A stretch of 9,134 bases of DNA from Anaerolineae bacterium (GTDB lineage Bacteria > Chloroflexota > Anaerolineae > Anaerolineales > Villigracilaceae), in the NCBI GenBank assembly GCA_003694975.1, contig RFJH01000322.1, positions 1 through 9,134 on the forward strand, in the 5' to 3' direction. Shown piece after piece: positions 1 through 7,565 of this stretch. Positions within the stretch are counted from its first letter, which is position 1, and every line of letters begins with the position of its first letter. Under the pieces are notes generated by a model. That model saw nothing but the letters and a program-made list of their open reading frames with translations, ran no database searches and was not told the DNA's origin. The translations under genes were made by a program, and so were the position numbers.

Positions 1-237
1 ATATGTATCCCCTTCCTGATACGATGTGGGGTCTTCGGACCAGAAACGGATAGTCTCCATCCAGGTACTGGCTGCTTTGCCAAAGAAACCGGCGAAGTCG
101 TCCAGCGACTGCCCAAGCACACTTTCTGCGCGTACGTTGAGGATGCGTTGGGCGGAGGAGTTGATAAAACTGATGCGATTCCCGGCATCCGTTACCAGGA
201 CGCCATCAGCCACCGCTTCCAGGATAGCCTGCAAGCG
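1..237 (-). other. C-terminal PAS domain of the giant sensor, incomplete
   Basis: From residue 2124: RLQAILEAVADGVLVTDAGN, then RISFINSSAQRIL and ESVLGQSLDDF, a textbook PAS N-terminal half. In histidine kinases a PAS domain like this often sits directly before the kinase core, which would lie just beyond the left edge. No haem or flavin ligand residue can be judged from the visible part. Confidence 0.88.
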
Positions 238-3200
238 GCTTGAGGTCTCTTGCCCCTCACGCACCAGGCTACCCAGGCGCTCGGCCTGTTCGCTGATCAG
301 GCTATACAGTTTGGCGTTGTTGATTGCCACCGCAACCTGGCTCGCAATTGCGTTGACGAGATGGAATTGCTCCTCTGTGAAGAAATTGGGTTTGCGATGG
401 AATACCATCAACACGCCTACCACTTCCTCGCCAACCATCAACGGCGTAGCAATCGCGCTACGATGCTGTTGGGTTTTTGAGGAGGATTTGAGCCAGCGCG
501 GGTCTTTCATCACATCGCCGATCAACACCCCTTCCCCATGTTGTACCACCCAGCCACCCAATCCCTCCCCGATTTGCAAAGCCATCTCCTCATCGCGCTT
601 TCCTGAGCGCGTCATATAGCCATAGCCGGCGCGGTAATGCAATTTGCCATCCTCGACATCGAGGAGCATAATGGTCCCTTGCTCGGCGCCAACCGCTTCA
701 TTGAGAAGCGCCAGGGTCCGGTTGAGGGCACGATCCAGGTCCAGGCTGGCGGTCACCTCGGAAAGAACGCCGAGCAAGATTTCGGTATTGCGCTTCTCGC
801 GCTCCAGAGCAGCCGTCCGCTCAATCACTCGGCGCTCCAGTTCGTTGGCCAGGCGTTGTGTCTCCGCAAACAGACGACCGTTCTGGATGGCCACAGCAGC
901 CTGGTTGGCAAACGTGCTCAGGATCTGCTTGTCCTCCTCGGTATACACACCGGGCTGATAACTCTGTGCCGACAGCATCCCTATAACCTTCTCCCCCAGA
1001 CGCATGGGCACCGCCAGAATGGATTGTGGCGTACCAAGTGCGCCATAAGTCACCCCACCCGCCTTCTCTACGTTTTCGGGGCCGTGAATCAATAACGGTT
1101 CGCCACTTGCAATCACCTTGCCACTCAATCCTTTGCCCAACGGCAAACGCTGGTTGGGGAAACGTTGATCGTGATCTACGAGATACACCCCCTCAATTTC
1201 CTGTTTCTCCTCATCCAGCAAGGCGATGACAAAAGACTCCACCGGCATCAACCGCTTGGCCGCCTCATGGATAGCCGCATAAATCTGCTCCGGATCCAGG
1301 CTGGTGCTGATCTCAAAACTAACCTGGTTCAAGATAGAAAGCCGCTCTGCTGTAGTCAGCGTAGATTGATATAGACGGGCACTCTCCAACGCAATGGAAG
1401 CCTGGTTGGCAATCGTACGTGCCAGTTCAATTTCCGTTGGGGAGAAACGGCCCTCGCGGTCAAAGTGAGCAAGTAGCAAGGCGTGCAGTGTTGTGCCACT
1501 GACAAGAGGGATGATCATCAAGCCGATAGTCTCCGCGCCCAGGAACTCACTCAAGGGAATCAGATCCGTCTCATCGTGTACGTCTTCCACCGTGAGCACC
1601 CCTAACGACTGGCGCACATGGTTCAAAAGGGGCGTGTCGGGCAAAACGAGAGGCAATTTCACCCCTCTACGTTTAGGCACCATGTGCGAGACCACGGCCA
1701 CCTCACCGCGGAAAACAACCAGGGAGACACGGCGTGCCCCCAGGGCATCACGCAATTCGCGCGCCGTCAGTCGAGAAATCTCGTCCGCGTTCAGAAGACC
1801 GCTGAGTTCGGCAGAGAAACGGTTGAGCAGCGCAAGACGCTTCGAGCGTTGGTCAAGTTCGGCAGCACGGCGCAGGCTCTCTTCATAGAGTGCGGCGTTT
1901 TCAAGGGCAACCGCCGCCTGTCCCGCAAAGGCAGTCGCCAGGTGAAGGTGTTCTACGGTGTAGAAACCGGCCTCTCGCTTCTCAAGCGCTATGACACCGA
2001 TCACTTCTCCCTTCGCGACCAATGGCGCGCCCAACCAGGACAGATACAACGTCTCGGCAAGGGCCGGAAAGCGCTCGTCCTGACGCACATCATCCACCAC
2101 CACTCCCTGACCGGTACGCAACATTTCCTGGAACAGAGCACTATCCTCAATATCTACACTCAGACCGATACGCTCATCCTCATCTCGGAAGCCGCTCGCC
2201 GCGGCGACGACCAGGCGTTCTCCATCACGCAACCACAGGGTAGCCGTATCGAAGGGCAGCACCGGCGCCAATTGGTCCAGCAGCGAGGCAATCAACTCAT
2301 CCCGCTGTAGACGAGATGTGATCACCGCCGCTACATCGGTAAGGGCCTGCAACTGACCGGCACGCTCACGGGCCTCTTGCACCAATTGCACATTCTGCAA
2401 CGAGAGACCCACCTGCTGGGAGAGAGAAAGCAGAAGCGCCTCATCTTCCTCGCGGAAGGCCGCGGACGTGTTGAAGTTATCCAACACCAGCACACCCAGG
2501 CACTGGGGGCCACTTTGAATGGGGATCAACATACTGGAGACCGGCAATCGTCCACCGGTTGCCTGGCGATAACGCATCAGGGCTTCTGCAGAGAGGGTGT
2601 AATCACGCGCAAAATTGACCTCATCCACACGAAGTGGCCTTACTTCAGCGAAAACACTCCCCGGCAGCGCTTCTCCCGGACGATAAGTGATCGCCATCAT
2701 GCTGCTATTATCGGCATAACCAGAGGCAGCCTTTGCGACCAGGCACGCCCGAGATTCGTCCCACAGGAACACCGCCCCGGCATGTGCCGCCGGGATAACC
2801 CGCAAAGCGCTCTCCAGCAACGCCTCCACCACGCCAACCGTATCCAGGCCGCTCAGACGTCGGCTGAAATCCAGTAACAGGTTGACCTCGTGCAAACGAC
2901 GGCGCGTCTCACTGAGCAAGTTGATATTCTGCAAGATGACCGAGGCGTGGCGCGCGATCTGGAGGTAAATTTGTTGATCTTCATCGGTAAGCGCCGGCAA
3001 CGGTTCACTGCTCACCGCCAGCACTGCCGCTATCGTCTTCCCTTCCACCGTGATCGGCAGGCAGATGAATCCCCTGGCCCTCAAAGCGCTCAGCAGAGGC
3101 GTATCGCGCCACTCATCGTTGGTATCCAGGTTCATCACCAGCATCGTCTCCCCCGTCTGCAGGCAGGTACGCAGAGGGTTGCGCTGCCCAAAGAGTGCCT

Positions 3201-6200
3201 CCGGGTTTGTCGCCTGCGGCACGTTCCCCAACATATAGAGCAAATGCGGCCCCTCCGGCGTGCTCTCGGCGATCAAGGCTGCCGACATCTCCAGACGGGT
3301 GATAATCTCGCGCCCCAGAGCGAGTAACGCCGACGAGGAATCCAATTGCCGGCCTACCGCCTCGGTAATCTGCAAACCCGCCAGAATACGACGCGCCCTC
3401 CGCTCCAGATTCTGGATGGCAACCGTTTGCTCCAGGTCTTTGCGTAGCAAGAGGGGCAGGTCGTTTTGCCCCACGCGCAACAACTGTTGCTGGCGTTTCA
3501 GGCCGGCGTTGAGCGCTTCGATTTGTTCATTCAACTCATTCAACCGCTGGTGATTATCTATCACCAACGCCGCCTGGGCTGCGAAAATCTCCAACGCCTC
3601 GATGGTCGCCCGATCCGGACGTAATCCATCGCGTGGCGCGTCCACGCTGAGCAACCCCAACGGTTCGCCGGAAGGCTTCTCCAACGGAACAAGCAGGAAA
3701 TCCTCCGGATGCCACGAGTCGGAAGACAACTCCTCAGGTGATGATGGGAGTAGAGTTACAACGTGGACATCGGACGGAATAATCGGTGTTCGGTCGTGGG
3801 GAATGTAATAAGAACGTCCAATACGGAATTCAGGACGCAACAATTGCTTCACACTCTGCCATGGCTGTCGGCGTGCCCGTAACTCTGCCAGCGTCTCCGG
3901 AGGGATGCCAACTCCGGCCACTCGCCGCAACATACCGTCCTCGGGCTGATACACGCTGAAAAGCACCACCTGGAACGGCGTAGCCCCCCGAATCGCCTGG
4001 GCGATGCTGGCGAGGGCACTTTCCAACGGTTGATCGGGGGTCAGCGCCCCCGTGATCTCGACCAGTTTAGCCAGCGTCTCCGCGCGCCGCCGGAGCAGTT
4101 CTCCTCGCCGTTGTTGTTCCTGATACCGCTGCGCGTTTCCAATGGCAATAGCAGCCTGTACGGCCAGGATCTGGGTAATCTCTACCGCCGTTTCGTCGAA
4201 GAAAGCCTCTTGCCCCGAGTGCAGGTGAATCAGACCGGCGACCTCCCCCTGGTAAGCGATGGGAACCAGCAATGCCGAGCGGACTCCCTCGTGTGGAGGG
4301 CGATACTCGCTCTCCTCAAAATCGGAGATGACCAACGCCTCATCGCTCCGGACTGCTTGCAGTTCGAAAGGCAACAGGCGCTCGCCTGTCGGGCAGCCGA
4401 GAGAAAGAAGAACACGAGGTTCGTTCCCTTTCTCATCGGATTCCAGCAAACGGATCGTGCCACAATCGGCGCGCGTGGTGCGTATACTTTCATCATAGAC
4501 GACCTGGAGCAATTGGGGCAAATCCAGGGTGGCACTCAATTCCCGGTTGACGCGAGCCAGAGCGGTCAACTGCTCCACGCGACGGCGCAGATTCTCATCC
4601 GTCTGCGCACTGAGCGTGGCCTCGTCAATCGCCGCAGCCAGTTGCCCTGCCGCGGTCATCATCATTTGCAGATCGTCTGTACTGAAGAAATCGCGCTCCC
4701 GGCTTGCGAGCATCAACTCACCGAGGCTACGCTCACGCGCCACCAGAGGGACAACAACCGCCGACTCCATCTGCAACGTCTCAATCAAGGGACGATAGAG
4801 TGGCAGAACCCTCTGATCTGTGCTCAAATGCCCCGAAAGGAAGGGCCGTTGACTCCCCGAAACAGTGTGCGCGTATTGCGGATCGTTCACGTAGAGGCGC
4901 GCCAGAGGTTCGGCCTCCTGAGGTGAGATTCCCCACAGTGACGGCATGTGTGCGCGCAACACGCCCTGGCGCTCATCGAGGAGAAACACCGCCCCGGCAT
5001 CGGCGCCCAACAAGCGAGCCAGTTCCGGTACGGCGAAACCAAGCACCTCGTCCAGTGTGGCCGTCGAAGCGGCCAGGCTGGCGATCCGACGCAAAGCCTC
5101 CGAGCGGCGCGCACGTCGTCGAGTCTCCTGCATCAAAGTAGCGTTATCAATCATCGCCGCAGCCTGATTGGCAACAATCTGTGCCAGACGTAACTCCTCA
5201 TCCGAAAACGGAGCGGGGCCTTGACGATGATTGGATAACTGCAAATACCCCAGCACCCTCCCTCCTGACTGGAGAGGGATCAACGCCGTATCGTGTAAAC
5301 TGGCCGCCCGCGCGATATCTTGCAAGCCCAGATCATACCATCGCGGGTCCTCTGCCGCGTCTTCGGTCAGAAGCATCTCCTGACTCGCAAGCAACTTCTC
5401 TGCCGGGCTATCTACCTCTACAGAGGTCTGATAGATTTCAATGACGTGTGGAGGTAATCCCTGAAACGGCTTTTGCCCTCGCAAGACCCGCTGAGCCTCA
5501 TCATACAGGAGGAAACCAACAATCTCTACATCGAATAGTGAAACGATGCTCTGTACCAGATGCCGGAACAAATCCTCCGGTTCGCGCAGGGACGCAACAG
5601 CCTGAGCCAGTTCCGCCAGGCTGGTCAACTCGGCGGTGCGTCGCCGCTCGGCCTCATAGAGCAACGCATTGCGCACGGCCACACCAACCTGTCCGGAGAG
5701 AAGGCATAGCAGATCGAAGTCTCCCTGGGAAAACGCCCCCCCTCGCACACTGCCGACCTCCAGCGTGCCGACCAGTTCCTCCCCTGCCAGCAAGGGGACA
5801 CCAACATACGAACGGAAGGGAAACGACCGTCCCCCATCCAGCAAAAGCGATTCTTCAAGTGCTGCATCCTGGTCGGGGATAAATAGCGGTTGTCGTTCTC
5901 CAAGCAAGCGATGCTCGTAAGCCTCGAAGCGGCTGGTCTTTTCCCGCCTGACCCTCTTCCCCCGACGCTCCAGGGCATCGTAGCGGTAAGGGATCAATCT
6001 TTGTTGCCCGCTATCCCAGACTTTAATCTCCAGGGCGTCCAGAGGGAGCAGACGACTGATATTCTCCGCGATCGCCTCCAGTGTAGCCTGGAGTTCCAGA
6101 TTAGAGGCAATCGCCTGACCGAAATCGCCGAGCAATTTCAGGAGAGAGGTGGCCGATTCGCGATCTTCCTTCTGCAATGCCGCGGCCACATCCAACCGCC

Positions 6201-6606
6201 GCATGGTCACCAGGAAAGAGGGATCCCGGCCAGGCACCCGATACGAGGCAACCTCCACAGGCTGGCCATTTACTGCAATGCGCTCCTGCCCTTCCGCCAC
6301 ACATAAACTGAGAAAATCATCCGCCGGACGCGCGCGTTGCGCCAGACGTTCCAGATCGGGGTATTCATCCTGTCGCAAGCCAAACCACTCACGAGCCAGA
6401 CCATTGATGTAATCAATGCGGCCCCCCTGGCGAATCAGTAAAACGGCCTCCTCACGCCCATCGTGTCCCTCTGAGATGATCGGCAAGGGATTCGCCTGGG
6501 AAACAGCCTGGGGCCGCGGCACCACGCGTAACATCGCCCAGACCAGCACAATCAGCACCAGTCCGAGCAAGAGGAGTCCGATGCCCAGGCCCAGGCCCGT
6601 CAACAT
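1..6606 (-). CDS. Giant multi-GAF/PAS sensor protein, C-terminus cut by window edge
   Basis: One frame is open from the ATG at 6606 to the left edge, giving 2202 residues with no stop; translating it through showed the same frame holding at every domain. Order: membrane segment (about 3-26), PAS-like domain (about 50-145), eleven GAF domains (about 160-2097), then a PAS domain starting near 2124 and cut off at the edge. GAF domains bind small ligands such as cyclic nucleotides or tetrapyrroles, or mediate dimerisation, and are common in histidine kinases and phosphodiesterases. No kinase, cyclase or phosphodiesterase domain lies within the window, so the output is unseen; a histidine kinase is the most likely because a response regulator is encoded just upstream. 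No other ATG competes as a start; the preceding GTG is out of frame and runs straight into a stop. A weak GGGAA (6618-6614) lies seven bases upstream and the gap to the previous stop is 15 bases, so translational coupling is likely. I see no frameshift or pseudogene sign. Confidence 0.92.
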   Translation of the reverse strand, partial: MLTGLGLGIGLLLLGLVLIVLVWAMLRVVPRPQAVSQANPLPIISEGHDGREEAVLLIRQGGRIDYINGLAREWFGLRQDEYPDLERLAQRARPADDFLSLCVAEGQERIAVNGQPVEVASYRVPGRDPSFLVTMRRLDVAAALQKEDRESATSLLKLLGDFGQAIASNLELQATLEAIAENISRLLPLDALEIKVWDSGQQRLIPYRYDALERRGKRVRREKTSRFEAYEHRLLGERQPLFIPDQDAALEESLLLDGGRSFPFRSYVGVPLLAGEELVGTLEVGSVRGGAFSQGDFDLLCLLSGQVGVAVRNALLYEAERRRTAELTSLAELAQAVASLREPEDLFRHLVQSIVSLFDVEIVGFLLYDEAQRVLRGQKPFQGLPPHVIEIYQTSVEVDSPAEKLLASQEMLLTEDAAEDPRWYDLGLQDIARAASLHDTALIPLQSGGRVLGYLQLSNHRQGPAPFSDEELRLAQIVANQAAAMIDNATLMQETRRRARRSEALRRIASLAASTATLDEVLGFAVPELARLLGADAGAVFLLDERQGVLRAHMPSLWGISPQEAEPLARLYVNDPQYAHTVSGSQRPFLSGHLSTDQRVLPLYRPLIETLQMESAVVVPLVARERSLGELMLASRERDFFSTDDLQMMMTAAGQLAAAIDEATLSAQTDENLRRRVEQLTALARVNRELSATLDLPQLLQVVYDESIRTTRADCGTIRLLESDEKGNEPRVLLSLGCPTGERLLPFELQAVRSDEALVISDFEESEYRPPHEGVRSALLVPIAYQGEVAGLIHLHSGQEAFFDETAVEITQILAVQAAIAIGNAQRYQEQQRRGELLRRRAETLAKLVEITGALTPDQPLESALASIAQAIRGATPFQVVLFSVYQPEDGMLRRVAGVGIPPETLAELRARRQPWQSVKQLLRPEFRIGRSYYIPHDRTPIIPSDVHVVTLLPSSPEELSSDSWHPEDFLLVPLEKPSGEPLGLLSVDAPRDGLRPDRATIEALEIFAAQAALVIDNHQRLNELNEQIEALNAGLKRQQQLLRVGQNDLPLLLRKDLEQTVAIQNLERRARRILAGLQITEAVGRQLDSSSALLALGREIITRLEMSAALIAESTPEGPHLLYMLGNVPQATNPEALFGQRNPLRTCLQTGETMLVMNLDTNDEWRDTPLLSALRARGFICLPITVEGKTIAAVLAVSSEPLPALTDEDQQIYLQIARHASVILQNINLLSETRRRLHEVNLLLDFSRRLSGLDTVGVVEALLESALRVIPAAHAGAVFLWDESRACLVAKAASGYADNSSMMAITYRPGEALPGSVFAEVRPLRVDEVNFARDYTLSAEALMRYRQATGGRLPVSSMLIPIQSGPQCLGVLVLDNFNTSAAFREEDEALLLSLSQQVGLSLQNVQLVQEARERAGQLQALTDVAAVITSRLQRDELIASLLDQLAPVLPFDTATLWLRDGERLVVAAASGFRDEDERIGLSVDIEDSALFQEMLRTGQGVVVDDVRQDERFPALAETLYLSWLGAPLVAKGEVIGVIALEKREAGFYTVEHLHLATAFAGQAAVALENAALYEESLRRAAELDQRSKRLALLNRFSAELSGLLNADEISRLTARELRDALGARRVSLVVFRGEVAVVSHMVPKRRGVKLPLVLPDTPLLNHVRQSLGVLTVEDVHDETDLIPLSEFLGAETIGLMIIPLVSGTTLHALLLAHFDREGRFSPTEIELARTIANQASIALESARLYQSTLTTAERLSILNQVSFEISTSLDPEQIYAAIHEAAKRLMPVESFVIALLDEEKQEIEGVYLVDHDQRFPNQRLPLGKGLSGKVIASGEPLLIHGPENVEKAGGVTYGALGTPQSILAVPMRLGEKVIGMLSAQSYQPGVYTEEDKQILSTFANQAAVAIQNGRLFAETQRLANELERRVIERTAALEREKRNTEILLGVLSEVTASLDLDRALNRTLALLNEAVGAEQGTIMLLDVEDGKLHYRAGYGYMTRSGKRDEEMALQIGEGLGGWVVQHGEGVLIGDVMKDPRWLKSSSKTQQHRSAIATPLMVGEEVVGVLMVFHRKPNFFTEEQFHLVNAIASQVAVAINNAKLYSLISEQAERLGSLVREGQETSSRLQAILEAVADGVLVTDAGNRISFINSSAQRILNVRAESVLGQSLDDFAGFFGKAASTWMETIRFWSEDPTSYQEGDTY
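316..6129 (-). repeat. Array of eleven tandem GAF domains within the giant sensor
   Basis: Each module begins with a helix like L-x-x-(I/V)-x-x-x-(I/L)-x-(S/A)-x-x-x-L and ends with a helix whose consensus is NQAAVAI-x-N-A-x-LY. The Asn (or its substitute) of that closing motif falls at N313, N488, E662, N824, N1018, N1227, N1405, N1570, S1742, N1909 and N2097. The intervals are 175, 174, 162, 194, 209, 178, 165, 172, 167 and 188 residues. Approximate domain limits: 160-313, 330-488, 505-662, 680-824, 845-1018, 1075-1227, 1241-1405, 1420-1570, 1591-1742, 1756-1909 and 1943-2097. Modules 10 and 11 are the most canonical (GKGLSGKVIASGEPLLI and GEGLGGWVVQHGEGVLI). Module 5 is the most diverged. 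The linkers are Arg/Glu-rich helices (for example YEAERRRTAEL), expected to stack as a coiled-coil spine. The modules differ strongly in sequence, so this is an old expansion. Confidence 0.9.
6172..6459 (-). other. Degenerate PAS-like domain after the membrane anchor
   Basis: Residues about 50-145 of the giant sensor. AVLLIRQGGRIDYINGLARE (54-73) matches the typical PAS start (a hydrophobic strand, then a G-x-I-x-x-x-N turn and a helix), followed by WFGLRQDE. The C-terminal strands are weaker (VEVASYRVPG, FLVTMRRLD). No cofactor-binding residue is recognisable. Assignment is by pattern only. Confidence 0.6.
6529..6600 (-). other. Single N-terminal membrane anchor of the giant sensor
   Basis: Residues 3-26 are almost entirely Leu, Gly, Val and Ile (for example LGLGIGLLLLGLVLIVLVW), followed by Arg27, Arg31 and prolines. 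This is one signal-anchor helix with positive charges on its C-terminal side, so the rest of the protein should lie in the cytoplasm. There is no room for a periplasmic or extracellular sensor loop. Confidence 0.85.
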
Positions 6607-6621
6607 AGCACGGTTCCCGTC

Positions 6622-7524
6622 TCAGGAGGATGTGTCAGGCGTATCCTGCCGTCGCGCTTCGGCAGCCAGTTCGGTGATCTCGCGAATATCGGCAAAGGTA
6701 TGCTGAGAAGGGGTGACAATGCCTACCGAAACGTCCATCAGCGGCACCTTGACGGCTTCCCCTCCCGGTCGTGTCACCACGATGAACCCTTGTTGTCGAT
6801 CCATGAAGTTGTAATGCGTCTGTACTTCTTCGGCAAAACGTTCCTTCAAGCGTTGGCGGATGGCCGGCGCAGCATCCTCAGTGGTGATGATGATGAAATT
6901 ATCTCCACCGGCATGACCGATAAAATCATCTGGGGTGCCCAGTTCGTCCACAATTTCGCCCAGCAACATGGCCGTAAAACGAAGCACGTCATCGCCCGCA
7001 ACGAAACCATAGACTTCACGGAAAGGCTCAAAATGGTTGATGCGCACATCCATCAACGCCCAACCGTCCTCGCGTATAATGCGACGAAGTTGCTCTTCAA
7101 TGAGACGACCCGCAGGGAGTCCGGAGCGGGGGTCGGTCAGGCTTTCCCGCTCAGAGCGCCGGATCGCCCCCTGGACGCGCAGTTTCAGTTCCTCGATATC
7201 GAACGGTTTGGTGATGTAATCGTCCGCCCCCAACTCGAGGCCTTGCAATTTGTCGCTGCGCTCATCCTTCTGAGTCAAGAAGATGACCGGGATATGGCTG
7301 GTACGCGTGTTGGTGCGCAGGGTGCGGCAGACCTCGTAGCCATCAATATCGGGAAGCATAATATCCAGGATGATCAGATGGGGAAGCACCTGGCGCGTTT
7401 TCTCCAACGCCTCGGAGCCGCGCGCGGCGATATCCACATCATAATCCAGGCCGGTGAAGAAAATCTTGAGCATGTTAGCGATATCGTTGTCATCTTCGAC
7501 GATCAAAAGGCGGGCTTTTCCCAT
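6622..7524 (-). CDS. Response regulator: receiver domain plus degenerate GGDEF domain
   Basis: 300 residues, cytoplasmic. The receiver domain (about 4-120) is complete: acidic pocket E10-D11-D12, phospho-acceptor D54 in IILDIMLP, T84 in IFLT, and K106 in TKPFD. It should therefore accept phosphate from a histidine kinase. The second domain (about 126-297) has the GGDEF fold pattern, starting at LTDPRSGLP and including GFVAGDDVL (173-181) and AGGDNF (205-210). The signature is GGDNF instead of GG(D/E)EF. Aligned by eye with PleD-type cyclases, the first metal-binding Asp appears replaced by Arg161, and the inhibitory RxxD site is missing (TPDD, 197-200). Diguanylate cyclase activity is therefore doubtful; a binding or protein-interaction role is more likely. 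The start has a strong AGGAGG five bases upstream. The gene lies 41 bases after the reductase and 15 bases before the giant sensor, its most likely partner. Receiver call near certain; loss of cyclase activity inferred. Confidence 0.93.
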   Translation of the reverse strand: MGKARLLIVEDDNDIANMLKIFFTGLDYDVDIAARGSEALEKTRQVLPHLIILDIMLPDIDGYEVCRTLRTNTRTSHIPVIFLTQKDERSDKLQGLELGADDYITKPFDIEELKLRVQGAIRRSERESLTDPRSGLPAGRLIEEQLRRIIREDGWALMDVRINHFEPFREVYGFVAGDDVLRFTAMLLGEIVDELGTPDDFIGHAGGDNFIIITTEDAAPAIRQRLKERFAEEVQTHYNFMDRQQGFIVVTRPGGEAVKVPLMDVSVGIVTPSQHTFADIREITELAAEARRQDTPDTSS

Positions 7525-7529
7525 ACGTG

Positions 7530-7535
7530 CCTCCT
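7530..7535 (-). promoter_or_regulatory. Strong Shine-Dalgarno site of the response regulator
   Basis: AGGAGG on the minus strand, five bases before the ATG at 7524. It is the best ribosome-binding site in the window and fixes that start. By contrast, the giant sensor has only GGGAA (6618-6614), suggesting that its translation relies on coupling to the upstream gene. Confidence 0.85.
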
Positions 7536-7565
7536 GTGTTTCATCGCGGCATAGAGACTGCTCTC

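Noticed and set aside
1618..2310. 230-codon open frame on the plus strand
   Set aside because: Antisense to GAF modules 8-9, with low-complexity Arg/Gln/His composition and no recognisable domain.
4030..4926. 298-codon open frame on the plus strand
   Set aside because: Antisense to GAF modules 3-5 of the giant sensor. The minus-strand reading has repeated domain motifs in one frame; the plus-strand reading has none.
160..6129. Possibility that a GAF module is a phytochrome-type bilin-binding domain
   Set aside because: I found no bilin-attachment Cys-His motif and no PHY-like domain. Scattered cysteines (modules 1, 4, 6 and 7) lack the context needed for such a call.
6700..7554. 284-codon open frame on the plus strand
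   Set aside because: It lies wholly antisense to the response regulator, whose receiver motifs, start and ribosome-binding site are clear. Its translation resembles no family I recognise and is rich in His, Gln and Arg, as expected from a reverse-strand shadow.
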